From an uncultured Lachnospiraceae bacterium (GTDB taxonomy: Bacteria; Bacillota; Clostridia; Lachnospirales; Lachnospiraceae), in NCBI GenBank assembly GCA_947629385.1, contig CANRDO010000020.1:1-54604 (forward strand): a stretch of DNA of 54,604 nt. The letters are read 5' to 3'. Below, in pieces: positions 6,697 to 15,495 of the stretch. Position 1 is the first letter of the stretch. The number at the start of each line of letters is the position of its first letter. The notes beneath the pieces were generated by a model. That model saw nothing but the letters and a program-made list of their open reading frames with translations, was not told where the DNA came from and searched no databases. The translations under genes were made by a program, and so were the position numbers.

Positions 6697-8355
6697 ATGG
6701 GCAGGATCAGGGTGCTGGACTGTACGCTGCGGGATGGCGGCTACTGCAACCAGTGGAGGTTTGGGAAGAAGAACATACATAAGGTCATCGGCGGGCTCGT
6801 GGAGGCCGGCATCGATATCATCGAGTGCGGTTTCCTGACGAACCGTATAGAGTATGACCAGGACGTGACGAAGTACACTCGGCTGGAAGAGATATCAGCA
6901 GTTCTCCCTGAGGACAGGGCGGGGCGCATTTTCGTCTGCATGGTGAACTACGGAGAGTACTGCTTAGAGGACATCCCGGAACACGACGGTTCCTCGGTGG
7001 ACGGCTTCCGCATAGCGTTCCATAAGAAGGACATGCTCCCGGCGCTCGAGCTGTGCAGGGGGCTGAAGGAGAAAGGCTACCTGGTGTTCATCCAGGCGAT
7101 GGTCTCCCTGAACTACAGCGATGAGGAGTTCCTGGATCTGATCCGCAGGGTGAACGCGTTCCAGCCGTACGCGTTCTACATCGTGGACAGCTTTGGTGAG
7201 ATGAAGAGGAACGACCTGGTCCGGATGTTCTACCTGGTGGAGCATAACCTGCACAGCGGGATCGCGATCGGCTACCATTCGCACAATAACATGCAGCTGG
7301 CCTATTCGAACGCGCAGGCGCTGCTGGACATCCGCATGGGACGGGACATGATCATCGATTCGAGCGTCTATGGGATGGGGCGGGGCGCGGGGAATCTGAA
7401 CACGGAGCTCTTTGTGGAATACCTGAATGAGACGGAAGGGACGGCTTACCAGTTGAAACCGCTGCTGGGGATCATGGATGAGGTGCTGGCAGGGTTCTAC
7501 CAGGAGGAGCCGTGGGGATACTCGCTGCCGAACTACCTGTCGGCGGCGCACCACGCGCACCCGAACTACTCGGGCTACCTGTCCGAGAAGCACACGCTGA
7601 CCGTGGCGGACATGGATGAAATTTTCCGGATGATGGATCCCGGCAAGAAGAATGGCTTTGACCGGGAATATATCCGGAAGCTGTATACGGATTACCAGTC
7701 CGGTGCGAGGCGGAAAGATACTGCCGGCGGGCCGGCAGGTCCCAGTGTGCCGGGGGACAGCGCCATGGCAGGGCTCAGGGAGCACTTGCGCGGGAAGACG
7801 GTGCTGCTCATCGCGCCGGGGAAGAGCTCGGCGGACGAGCGGGAGGCGGTCGTGCGCTGCGCGGCACGCTGGGACGTAGTGACGGTCAGCGTCAACTTCG
7901 ACTACCCGTACTGTGAAACGGACTATATCTTTGTGAGCAATCTGAGGCGTTTCCGCGCACTGGAGCCAGGGACGCACAAGAGATGCATCGTGACCTCGAA
8001 CATCGCGGCCTCCAATGAGACGGCTTCCGACGTGTCCGTGGTGGTCCCATACAGCCCGCTGCTGAACCGGGTTGAATGTGTGAAGGACAACGCGGGGCTG
8101 ATGGCGGTGAAGCTGCTGGCGGGGCTGGGTGTGGAGAGGATCCTCCTGGCGGGGCTGGACGGCTATTCGCATGACATGGAGATGAATTATGCGGAGAGCG
8201 GGTTCACGTACCGTGCGAGGAACGAGGCGCTTGACGCGATGAACGAAGGGATGCAGAAGGTGCTGGAGGAATACGCCGGGCTGGTCCGGATCGGGTTCCT
8301 GACCGGGCAGAGGCATATACGGCTGGGGGATCCCGGGGAAGCGGACAGAAGGTAA
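6697..8355 (+). CDS. DRE-TIM aldolase-like protein with a C-terminal Rossmann-like domain
   Basis: A 552-residue two-domain protein. Residues 1 to about 330 form an HMGL-like/DRE-TIM barrel: LDCTLRDGGYCNQW at about 6-19 holds the catalytic Arg-Asp pair, and YHSHNNMQLA near 189-198 holds the metal-binding His-x-His. This resembles 4-hydroxy-2-oxovalerate aldolase and isopropylmalate synthase relatives. A linker near 330-360 leads to about 190 residues with LLIAPGKSS, SVNFDYPYCETDYIFVSN and ILLAGLDGYS, which recall the DUF115/MptE fold of the first gene. The start has AAAGGAG. The protein probably performs a carbon-carbon bond reaction on a keto-acid sugar in the same pathway; the second domain may bind a nucleotide sugar. 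The exact reaction cannot be read from sequence. Confidence 0.8.
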   Translation: MGRIRVLDCTLRDGGYCNQWRFGKKNIHKVIGGLVEAGIDIIECGFLTNRIEYDQDVTKYTRLEEISAVLPEDRAGRIFVCMVNYGEYCLEDIPEHDGSSVDGFRIAFHKKDMLPALELCRGLKEKGYLVFIQAMVSLNYSDEEFLDLIRRVNAFQPYAFYIVDSFGEMKRNDLVRMFYLVEHNLHSGIAIGYHSHNNMQLAYSNAQALLDIRMGRDMIIDSSVYGMGRGAGNLNTELFVEYLNETEGTAYQLKPLLGIMDEVLAGFYQEEPWGYSLPNYLSAAHHAHPNYSGYLSEKHTLTVADMDEIFRMMDPGKKNGFDREYIRKLYTDYQSGARRKDTAGGPAGPSVPGDSAMAGLREHLRGKTVLLIAPGKSSADEREAVVRCAARWDVVTVSVNFDYPYCETDYIFVSNLRRFRALEPGTHKRCIVTSNIAASNETASDVSVVVPYSPLLNRVECVKDNAGLMAVKLLAGLGVERILLAGLDGYSHDMEMNYAESGFTYRARNEALDAMNEGMQKVLEEYAGLVRIGFLTGQRHIRLGDPGEADRR

Positions 8356-8458
8356 CGGTGAAGTGGGAACGCCGGGAGCCTGTATGAGGGCTGGCCGGGC
8401 AGCACCGGAAGCCTGGGGAAGCAATCCTTTCAGGAAAACATACAGGGAGGGGACATTC

Positions 8459-9484
8459 ATGAAAGTTCTGACATTTGGGGAGATCCTGCTGAGGCTCGCG
8501 GCGCCGGGATATACGAGGCTGTTCCAGAAGGACAGCCTGGAGGCCAGCTTCTGCGGGGCGGAGGCAAACGTGGCGGTGTCGCTGGCCCTTTTTGGGATTG
8601 ATACGGCTTACATCACGAAGCTGCCCGGCAATGATGTGGGGCGGGCGGCGGTAAACTCTCTGCGCAGTTTTGGCGTGGACACAGGCAGGATCGTGTACGG
8701 GGACGGGCGGATGGGCCTGTACTACCTCGAGAAAGGGGCTTCGCAGCGGTCGGGAAAGGTGGTCTATGACCGCGCGTATTCCGTGATCACCCAGGCGGGA
8801 CGGGAGGATTTCGACTGGGACGCCCTGCTGGAAGGGGTGGGCTGGTTCCACTGGACGGGCATCACACCGGCGCTCTCCGAGGGGCTGGCCGGGATCTGCA
8901 TGGATGCGTGCGAAGCCGCGAGGAAGAAAGGGATCACGGTCTCGTGCGACCTGAACTATCGCAAGACCCTCTGGGCTCCGGAAAAGGCAGGGGCGGTGAT
9001 GGTCCCGCTCATGGAGTATGTCGATGTCTGTATCGCCAATGAGGAGGATGCGGACAAGGTGCTGGGGATCCGGCCGGAGGACAACCATGTAGAATCCGGG
9101 GAACTGAACCGGGCGGGCTACGAGTCTGTAGCAAAGGAGATCTGCGAAAGATACGGCTGCAGGTATGCGGCGGTAACGATGCGGGAGAGTTACGACGCCA
9201 GCGTGAACGGCTGGAGCGCCATGCTGTACAGCAGGGAAAAGGGCAGGGCGTATTTTTCCAGGAGATATGAGATCCGGATCGTGGACCGGGTCGGCGGAGG
9301 GGACAGCTTTGCGGCGGGTCTCATCTACGGCCTGCTGTCCGGGAAAGAAGAACAGGCGGCACTTGAGTTTGCGGCGGCTGCGAGCTGTCTGAAGCATACG
9401 ATCGAAGGGGACTACAACCGGGTGTCCGTGGTGGAGGTGGAGGCGCTGCTTGAAAATGGCGGGCACGGACGGGTGCAAAGATAA
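8459..9484 (+). CDS. 2-keto-3-deoxygluconate kinase-like PfkB sugar kinase
   Basis: A 341-residue ribokinase/PfkB-family kinase, most like KdgK, which phosphorylates 2-keto-3-deoxy sugar acids. The start is set at 8459 by GGGAGGGG about 6 nt upstream and by the family-typical beginning MKVLTFGEILLRL; the frame is open further upstream but without a plausible site. The glycine-rich FCGAEANVA motif at about 34-42 binds the sugar, and VGGGDSFAAGL near 279-289 holds the catalytic Asp and anion hole. It closes the cassette and fits the idea that the pathway intermediate is a 2-keto-3-deoxy sugar acid. It could alternatively serve pectin or uronate catabolism. Confidence 0.85.
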   Translation: MKVLTFGEILLRLAAPGYTRLFQKDSLEASFCGAEANVAVSLALFGIDTAYITKLPGNDVGRAAVNSLRSFGVDTGRIVYGDGRMGLYYLEKGASQRSGKVVYDRAYSVITQAGREDFDWDALLEGVGWFHWTGITPALSEGLAGICMDACEAARKKGITVSCDLNYRKTLWAPEKAGAVMVPLMEYVDVCIANEEDADKVLGIRPEDNHVESGELNRAGYESVAKEICERYGCRYAAVTMRESYDASVNGWSAMLYSREKGRAYFSRRYEIRIVDRVGGGDSFAAGLIYGLLSGKEEQAALEFAAAASCLKHTIEGDYNRVSVVEVEALLENGGHGRVQR

Positions 9485-9721
9485 GATATAGGATTTGGCC
9501 GTTGCCCGCGTATCCTAAGCAGGCGGACTTTCAACTTTATTTTCACTAAAATTTCTAAACTAATTGTAATCATTGTACTTCATTCAGGTTCATTGTAAAA
9601 TCCTTGTAGCATTTTCTGTTGAGACATGTTAAAATAATTTCAAATTTTTTATGTACTATTTTGGCATATTTTCCCATACCCCGCATATAAATTCCTATTA
9701 TATGCAAAGGAGGCCGGAAAG
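9485..9721 (+). other. AT-rich intergenic gap
   Basis: A 237-bp AT-rich gap after the sugar cassette. I see no convincing terminator hairpin, RNA gene or full-length small gene. An AAAGGAGG site at 9708-9715 serves the next reading frame. Confidence 0.5.
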
Positions 9722-10138
9722 ATGCCAAAAGAAAAAGAAAAGTCAGCAATTAATAACCCTCATGACATAAGTTACAAGAGGGTGCTCACGAACCGCCGCG
9801 TGCTCCTGCACATGCTGCGCAAGTACACGGATTTTGAGTGGGTGAAGGACGTCCGGGAAGAGGACATTAAGTTCGAAGACAAGGAGTTTGTCACGGATTA
9901 TTTCCATACATATGAATCCGACCTGATCTGCAGGATCCGGCGCGGGGAGCAGGAATTCATCCGGGAATGCTTCCGGAAGGGAAAGAAGATGATGATCAGC
10001 GGATTTGAGCAGATTGCCGATGCCCTGGAGGAGACGGAGGACAAGATCGGGCGGATCGTGGAGATCGCGCGAAAGTACACGCCGGAGTACGATGAGAAGA
10101 AGATTCTGGACGAGGTAATGAAGACAGTATCAGAATGA
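9722..10138 (+). pseudogene. internally deleted Rpn/PD-(D/E)XK transposase-like remnant
   Basis: A 138-residue frame. The first 80 residues (NPHDISYKRVLTNRRVLLHM, then DKEFVTDYFHTYESDLICRI) match the usual N-terminus of Lachnospiraceae Rpn/YhgA-like proteins, which are normally about 300 residues long. Directly after RRGEQEF it jumps to a charged helical tail that resembles the C-terminal end of the family, so the central part with the nuclease Glu-x-Gln motif is missing. A clean in-frame internal deletion is the simplest reading. It may still be translated (good ribosome binding site) but is unlikely to be an active nuclease. Confidence 0.6.
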
Positions 10139-10178
10139 CACATACATTGATTAAAACTATATCAGCCCGTATTTCCCC

Positions 10179-11963
10179 TCACAGCAAACTGAAATAGTGA
10201 TCGTGCGCCTCCTGATATTCGCGGTTGAACTTGGCGTCGCGCCCTGAGTGCAGAACGGAGATGTAGTCGTGCACCTGATGCATGATCTCCGGGCTTGTCC
10301 GCGCGATGGTGGCAACGCCGATGTTCGAGCAGATGTCGGAGATGCGCTCGATCTCGGTGAGCAGGTTCAGGAATTCCGTGCCTGCGAAGATCGAACATTT
10401 CCCGGCACGCAGGCGCTCCAGATGGTGATCCTTCAGCGTGCTCACCAAATCGTCTACCACTTCTTCGAGCGGCTCGATGTGACGGGCCGCCGCCACATCA
10501 CGTTTCTTAAATGTCTCATCGCTGTAATTCAGGATCGTCTCGAGCAGCTGCCGCAGCACCTTCAGCTCTTCCATGGCGGCGTCCGAGAAGGATGCGTCGT
10601 GTTCGTGCAGGTCGGTGGCGATCTCCTCGATGTTCATCGCGTGGTCGCTCAGACGCTCAAATTCTGTCGCGACCGAATAGTAATGGTTCATGATCTCCAG
10701 GTGGTTCTGCGCGGTGATATGCGCGGAGATCTGGATCAGGTAGTTGCTGATCCGGTCGTTCATACTGTCTATGTAATTCTCATCTTCTATGATTTTGTCT
10801 GCGGCTTTCTCATCGTAATCAGTGATCAGGTTAAACGCGCGGTCGATGCTTGTCCGAGCCAGGTCGTACATGACCAGAAGCGCGTCATAGCAGCGCCCGA
10901 ACGCGAGGGCCGGCGTGCTGAAGAAGACCGGACTGAGCGCGTCCAGAAGTTCATCGTATTTGCCTGTCTCGGAGGGCTCGTCCTTCACCAGACGGTGGCT
11001 CTGCTTCTCATAGATGCCGAGCGTTGGGAAGAGCAGGATCGCGCAGGCGAGGTTGAAGACCGTGTTCATGTTCGCGATGCCGCCGGAGTACATGACGCGG
11101 TTCCAGAGTCCGTCGAGAAGACCGAGCCGGTGGATGATCGTGACCGCCGCCAGGATCAGGACGGATTTTCCCAGATTGTACAGAATATTGACGATACCGA
11201 CGCGCTTCGCTTCCGGCTTCGCGCCGATGTTGCACACGATGGCGGTTGTCACGCAGTCGCCCAGATAAACGCCGACCAGGACGGCGTAGATCGCGCTGAA
11301 GGTGAGCAGGCCGGAGGTGGAAAAGGCCTGCAGGATACCGATCGTTGCGGAGGAGCTCTGCAGGACGAAGGCGACGCCGGCGCCGATCAGGTAGCCCAGG
11401 AACGGGTTGTCCCCGAGGCTGGAGAACAGATGCTCGATGATGCCGCCCTCGGTGAGCTTGCTGACTGCGTCGGTCATGCTCATCAGACCGGAGAACAGGA
11501 TACCGAAACCGATGACGATCTGGCCGATCTTGCCTGAATTCTTGTCTTTTCTCCCCATGATGATGACGATGCCGATGATAAGCGCCAGCGGCGCCAGCGT
11601 GGACGGCTTGAAAAACTGCAAAAAGGAAGTGCCGGACGCGTCCAGATCGAGAAGACGGATGATCTGGCCTGTGACGGTGGTACCAACGTTCGCGCCGACG
11701 ATGATGCCGAGCGACTGATGCAGGGAGATGATCCCGGCGCCGACCAGTCCGGACGTGATGACGATGGTCGCCGTGGACGACTGGATCAGAGCCGTCATGC
11801 CGAGGCCGAGAAGAAATGCCTTGACCGGTTTGTTTGTGAGCTTTTCCAGCGCTGTCTTCAGCGTGCCGGAAGAGCTTTCCTTCAGGCCGTCCCCCATGAT
11901 GCGCATCCCGTACAGGAACATAGCGAGACCGCCGAGCAGCGTGATGATATCGAATATGTCCAT
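10179..11963 (-). CDS. Na/Pi cotransporter with C-terminal PhoU-like domain
   Basis: A 594-residue protein of the NptA/YjbB family, which imports phosphate with sodium or exports it. The N-terminal half has two inverted membrane repeats, each with the hallmark QSSTAT (about 62-67) and QSSSATIGI (about 210-218). The C-terminal 220 residues are alpha-helical and PhoU-like (ERLSDHAMNIEEIA and a second, similar repeat), probably regulatory. I chose the ATG at 11963 because AGGTGG lies 5 nt upstream; an in-frame GTG at 11972 is inside that site. It stands alone, with no pst genes nearby. Confidence 0.9.
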   Translation of the reverse strand: MDIFDIITLLGGLAMFLYGMRIMGDGLKESSSGTLKTALEKLTNKPVKAFLLGLGMTALIQSSTATIVITSGLVGAGIISLHQSLGIIVGANVGTTVTGQIIRLLDLDASGTSFLQFFKPSTLAPLALIIGIVIIMGRKDKNSGKIGQIVIGFGILFSGLMSMTDAVSKLTEGGIIEHLFSSLGDNPFLGYLIGAGVAFVLQSSSATIGILQAFSTSGLLTFSAIYAVLVGVYLGDCVTTAIVCNIGAKPEAKRVGIVNILYNLGKSVLILAAVTIIHRLGLLDGLWNRVMYSGGIANMNTVFNLACAILLFPTLGIYEKQSHRLVKDEPSETGKYDELLDALSPVFFSTPALAFGRCYDALLVMYDLARTSIDRAFNLITDYDEKAADKIIEDENYIDSMNDRISNYLIQISAHITAQNHLEIMNHYYSVATEFERLSDHAMNIEEIATDLHEHDASFSDAAMEELKVLRQLLETILNYSDETFKKRDVAAARHIEPLEEVVDDLVSTLKDHHLERLRAGKCSIFAGTEFLNLLTEIERISDICSNIGVATIARTSPEIMHQVHDYISVLHSGRDAKFNREYQEAHDHYFSLL

Positions 11964-12206
11964 TTTTTCCACCTGTGTATCTGGCCTGGCGTTGATAGAA
12001 CTCCAGATTTTTACTTTACATAACTCTTATAGAGATTATACATGCATCCATACCATATTTACCAGAACTGCGCGTGTTTTGCAAGTGTTTTTTCCCGCGT
12101 TGTCGGATCCTGACGGGTTGTGCCGATTGCCGGAAAAGACAAAAAGTCCATTTTTACGGGCAGAAGGGCATTCGCGCGGCACAGTGGAAGGTTTGTGCGG
12201 AAAGGC

Positions 12207-13715
12207 TCAGGTGATAATTTCACAAAGGATTCGGATCGCTTCGTCGATCTGCTCCTCGGGAAGGGCGGAGTAGTTGACGATGAAGCGGTGCTCAATCCCT
12301 GAGGCCATCTGTGCATAGAAGCTGGAGAGCGCGGCGATCCGAAGTCCCTTTTGCAGCGCACGCCTGCAGATCTCTGTGTCGGACAGGCCGGTGCGCAGCT
12401 CCAGGATAAAGTGCAGTCCGGCGTCTTCCTCACGGATGATCGCGTGCGGCGCAAGCTCGCTCTGCCGGATCTTTTGGATCAGCAGATCGCGCTTCTTATG
12501 ATAATAGCTGCGCATGCGGTTGATGTGTTTCTCAAAGGAGCCGTTTTCGATAAAGTGCGCAAGCGTGTACTGTTCAAAATTGGACACGGTGCAGGAGTAA
12601 AAGGACAGCTCCCGGTAAAAGCGGTCGGCGAGGTGCCGCGGCAGGATCATGTAGCTGATCCGGACCGTGGAGGCCAGCGTCTTGGTAAACGTGTTGATAT
12701 AGACGACTTTCTCAGACAGATCGATGCTCTGCATTGCCGGGATCGGGTTTCCGGTCATGCGGAACTCGCTGTCGTAATCATCCTCGATGAGGCAGCGTCC
12801 TTCTGCGCGTGCGGCCCAGCCGAGCAGCTCGTATCTGCGGCTGATCGGCGTGACGAGTCCGGTCGGGAAGTGATGCGAGGGCGAGAGGTGGAGCACGTCG
12901 GCTCCTGACTTCTCGAGGGCCGAGACACAGACGCCGCTCTCATCCAGGGGAATGTGACGGCAGGCGACCTTGTGCTTTTCATAGATCCGGGCGATCTTCC
13001 GGTAGCCGGGATCCTCGACGGCATAAGTCTTGTCGAAGCCGAGCAGCTGGATCAGCAGGCTGTAAAGGTATTCGGTGCCGGCGCCCATGATGATCTGCTC
13101 CGGCGCGACGTTGATGCCGCGGAAATCCTTCAGATGCCGCGCGATGGCGGAGCGCAGCTCCCAGACGCCTCCGCAGGGAGGATTCGTGACGAGCTCCTGC
13201 TGGTTTTCGTTCAGAACCTCGCGCACGAGCTTCGCCCAGATGGAGAACGGAAAATTCCGGATGTCGGTCTGGTTGCTGGTCAGGTCGATGGGAGGGGAGG
13301 GCAGGTTTGCCGTGCCTGCCTGCTTTTCCGCGCCTGACAAAGGCCGGGCTGTGCTGTTTTGTCCGAAAGCCGCGCCGGACAAAGACCGGACCGTGCCATT
13401 TTGACTGAAAGCCGCCTTGGACAAAGATCGGGCCGTACTGTTTTGCCCGAAAGCTGTCCCTGACGGAAGCATGCTGATATCGGAGACAAAAAATCCCTTT
13501 TTCGGGACAGAATAAAGATATCCCTCGGAGATGAGCTGGGCGTAGGCGTTTTCCACGGTGATGACGCTTATGCCCAGATTTTTTGCGAAAGTGCGCTTGG
13601 AGGGAAGCTTCTCCCCGGCGCGCAGATTGCGCGCAAGTATGTCGTTTTTGATGCATTTATACAGATGCTGGTACAGCGAATCTGACCCTGTATCGGAAAA
13701 AGAATATGTGAGCAT
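12207..13715 (-). CDS. pdxR: PdxR, MocR-family activator of vitamin B6 synthesis
   Basis: A 502-residue regulator with an N-terminal GntR winged helix (about 15-75) and a C-terminal fold-type I aminotransferase domain that binds pyridoxal phosphate as ligand. The Schiff-base region INTFTKTLAS is visible at about residues 342-351, and DDYDSEFR upstream is the usual PLP-contacting segment. The start at 13715 is supported by GAGGTG about 9 nt upstream and by the family start MLTYSFSDT; a frame start at 13766 would lie inside the probable operator. It is divergent from pdxST, the known target of PdxR. The linker between the domains contains three copies of a 14-residue repeat, an unusual extension. 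Confidence 0.9.
   Translation of the reverse strand: MLTYSFSDTGSDSLYQHLYKCIKNDILARNLRAGEKLPSKRTFAKNLGISVITVENAYAQLISEGYLYSVPKKGFFVSDISMLPSGTAFGQNSTARSLSKAAFSQNGTVRSLSGAAFGQNSTARPLSGAEKQAGTANLPSPPIDLTSNQTDIRNFPFSIWAKLVREVLNENQQELVTNPPCGGVWELRSAIARHLKDFRGINVAPEQIIMGAGTEYLYSLLIQLLGFDKTYAVEDPGYRKIARIYEKHKVACRHIPLDESGVCVSALEKSGADVLHLSPSHHFPTGLVTPISRRYELLGWAARAEGRCLIEDDYDSEFRMTGNPIPAMQSIDLSEKVVYINTFTKTLASTVRISYMILPRHLADRFYRELSFYSCTVSNFEQYTLAHFIENGSFEKHINRMRSYYHKKRDLLIQKIRQSELAPHAIIREEDAGLHFILELRTGLSDTEICRRALQKGLRIAALSSFYAQMASGIEHRFIVNYSALPEEQIDEAIRILCEIIT
13329..13454 (-). repeat. 42-bp minisatellite x3 in the PdxR linker
   Basis: Three tandem 42-bp units encode AFGQNSTARSLSKA, AFSQNGTVRSLSGA and AFGQNSTARPLSGA, directly between the DNA-binding and aminotransferase domains. 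The unit keeps the frame, so copy number could vary without breaking the gene. The units differ at a few positions, which suggests some age. Confidence 0.8.
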
Positions 13716-13755
13716 TTTGCCGGACACCTCAATTCTGGACTTATTAAATAGATTC

Positions 13756-13793
13756 AAAATGGACATTTTAAAATGGTCAGATTACATTATAAT
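13756..13793 (+). promoter_or_regulatory. probable PdxR operator and pdxST promoter
   Basis: Two direct repeats, AAAATGGACA (13756-13765) and AAAATGGTCA (13770-13779), lie 14 bp apart just upstream of a perfect -10 box TATAAT (13788-13793). There is no good -35 box, as expected for a promoter needing an activator bound at the repeats. MocR/PdxR proteins commonly bind direct repeats; the assignment to PdxR is inference from position. Confidence 0.6.
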
Positions 13794-13916
13794 AGCAGAT
13801 ATCCAATCTGTAAAGAGGGAATCAAGGCGTTTTTGCTGCACACATTTGTCTGACTCGGGATGGAGGAAGGCAATTGTTTATAGCAGATGCGCGCGAGAAA
13901 AAGGAGGAGTACAGAG

Positions 13917-14804
13917 ATGGGAAATCAGACAGAGAAATCGAGATATGAGCTGAACAAGGAGCTGGCGCAGATGCTCAAAGGTGGCGTGATCATGGATGTG
14001 ACGACACCGGAGCAGGCAAAAATTGCGCAGGAGGCCGGGGCGTGCGCCGTTATGGCGCTGGAGCGGATCCCGGCGGATATCCGCGCGGCCGGAGGAGTCT
14101 CACGGATGAGTGACCCTGCGATGATCAAGGGAATTCAGGAAGCAGTGTCGATTCCGGTCATGGCGAAGTGTCGGATCGGACATTTCGCGGAGGCGCAGAT
14201 CCTCGAAGCGATCGAGATCGATTATATCGACGAGAGCGAGGTGCTCTCCCCGGCGGACGACGTCTACCACATCGACAAGACGCAGTTCAAGGTGCCGTTT
14301 GTCTGTGGGGCGCGTGATCTCGGGGAAGCGCTGCGAAGGATCGAGGAGGGCGCTTCGATGATCCGCACAAAGGGCGAGCCGGGCACGGGCGACGTGATCC
14401 AGGCGGTGCGGCATATGCGGCAGATGAACCGTGAAATCGCCAGAATTCGCTCAATGCGGGAGGATGAATTGTTCGACTGTGCGAAGGAGCTGCAGGTCTC
14501 GTATGATCTGGTGAAGTATGTCCATGAGAATGGCAGACTGCCGGTTGTGAACTTTGCGGCGGGCGGGGTGGCGACCCCTGCGGACGCGGCGCTCATGATG
14601 CAGCTCGGCGCGGAGGGAGTATTCGTCGGCTCCGGCATCTTCAAGTCGGGCGATCCGCAGAAGCGCGCTGCTGCAATCGTCAAGGCGGTCACAAATTATA
14701 AGGACGCGAAGCTGCTGGCGGAGCTCTCGGAGAATCTTGGCGAGGCGATGGTCGGGATCAACGAGCAGGAGATCGCGCTTCTGATGGCGGAGCGCGGAAA
14801 GTAG
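13917..14804 (+). CDS. pdxS: pyridoxal 5'-phosphate synthase subunit PdxS
   Basis: The 295-residue synthase subunit that makes PLP from ribose 5-phosphate, glyceraldehyde 3-phosphate and ammonia. The start at 13917 follows AAGGAGG closely and begins [18 protein letters not shown], as in relatives; the open frame upstream has no site. The two catalytic lysines are in place: Lys84 in [13 protein letters not shown] and Lys152 in TKGEPGTGD. The [19 protein letters not shown] phosphate-binding segment follows. pdxT starts 26 bases downstream, so the complex subunits are co-expressed. Length and motifs are normal. Confidence 0.97.
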   Translation: MGNQTEKSRYELNKELAQMLKGGVIMDVTTPEQAKIAQEAGACAVMALERIPADIRAAGGVSRMSDPAMIKGIQEAVSIPVMAKCRIGHFAEAQILEAIEIDYIDESEVLSPADDVYHIDKTQFKVPFVCGARDLGEALRRIEEGASMIRTKGEPGTGDVIQAVRHMRQMNREIARIRSMREDELFDCAKELQVSYDLVKYVHENGRLPVVNFAAGGVATPADAALMMQLGAEGVFVGSGIFKSGDPQKRAAAIVKAVTNYKDAKLLAELSENLGEAMVGINEQEIALLMAERGK

Positions 14805-14830
14805 CTAAATGAAAGCAGGAGGAATTTGGA

Positions 14831-15412
14831 ATGAGGATAGGCGTACTTGCCGTGCAGGGCGCGTTCGCGGAGCATGAACAGATGCTGCGCGCGCTCGGCG
14901 CGGAATGCTTCGAGATCCGGCAGCAGGCGGACCTGTCCGGGCCGATGGACGGACTGGTGCTGCCGGGCGGGGAGAGCACGGTGATGGGGAAGCTGCTGCG
15001 GGAGCTCGGACTGTTTCAGCCGCTGTGGGAGAAGATCGAGAGCGGGCTTCCTGTTCTGGCGACCTGCGCCGGGTTGATTTTGCTCGCTGAGCGTATCAGC
15101 GGGGAGGAAGGACGCCATCTCGGGACGCTCCCCGTCACGGTGAAGCGCAACGCCTACGGAAGGCAGCTCGGGAGCTTTTACGCGGAGGCAGAGATGAAGC
15201 ACATCGGGATGGTGCCGATGCACTTTATCCGCGCGCCGTACGTGGAAACGGCCGGGAGCGGCGTAGAGGTGCTCTCTGAGGTGAACGGGCGGATCGTGGC
15301 CGTGCAGTATCAGAATCAGCTTGCGTTGTCTTTCCACCCGGAAGTGTCAGGGGATGCGAGTGTGCACCGCTATTTTCTGAATCTGTGCACATGCGGACAT
15401 TCCGCACAATAA
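14831..15412 (+). CDS. pdxT: pyridoxal 5'-phosphate synthase glutaminase PdxT
   Basis: The 193-residue class I glutaminase that feeds ammonia to PdxS. The oxyanion motif LPGGEST is at about 44-50, the nucleophile Cys79 sits in ATCAGLILLA, and His169 and Glu171 (SFHPE) complete the triad. AGGAGG is just upstream of the ATG. It forms the second gene of the pdxST operon under PdxR control. Confidence 0.97.
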   Translation: MRIGVLAVQGAFAEHEQMLRALGAECFEIRQQADLSGPMDGLVLPGGESTVMGKLLRELGLFQPLWEKIESGLPVLATCAGLILLAERISGEEGRHLGTLPVTVKRNAYGRQLGSFYAEAEMKHIGMVPMHFIRAPYVETAGSGVEVLSEVNGRIVAVQYQNQLALSFHPEVSGDASVHRYFLNLCTCGHSAQ

Positions 15413-15415
15413 CAC

Positions 15416-15444
15416 TTGACAATGCGCATAATGCGCGTTATCAT
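15416..15444 (+). promoter_or_regulatory. hicAB promoter with operator dyad in the spacer
   Basis: TTGACA (15416-15421) and TATCAT (15439-15444) are 17 bp apart. The spacer contains a perfect inverted repeat GCGCAT-A-ATGCGC (15424-15436). A repressor bound there would block RNA polymerase; HicB, which has a ribbon-helix-helix end, is the natural candidate. A short leader follows with a three-codon frame at about 15472 (MNG-stop) before hicA. Confidence 0.75.
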
Positions 15445-15495
15445 AGAATTAATACAAAGGAAGGAAAATATATGAATGGCTGAGAAGGAAATCGA

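Noticed and set aside
10248..11537. A 429-codon open frame opposite the Na/Pi transporter gene
   Set aside because: Antisense shadow; no initiation site and composition unlike real proteins in the window.
15472..15483. Tiny frame ATG-AAT-GGC-TGA in the hicAB leader as a leader peptide
   Set aside because: Only three codons; it has a ribosome binding site, but with no attenuator behind it there is too little to support a function.
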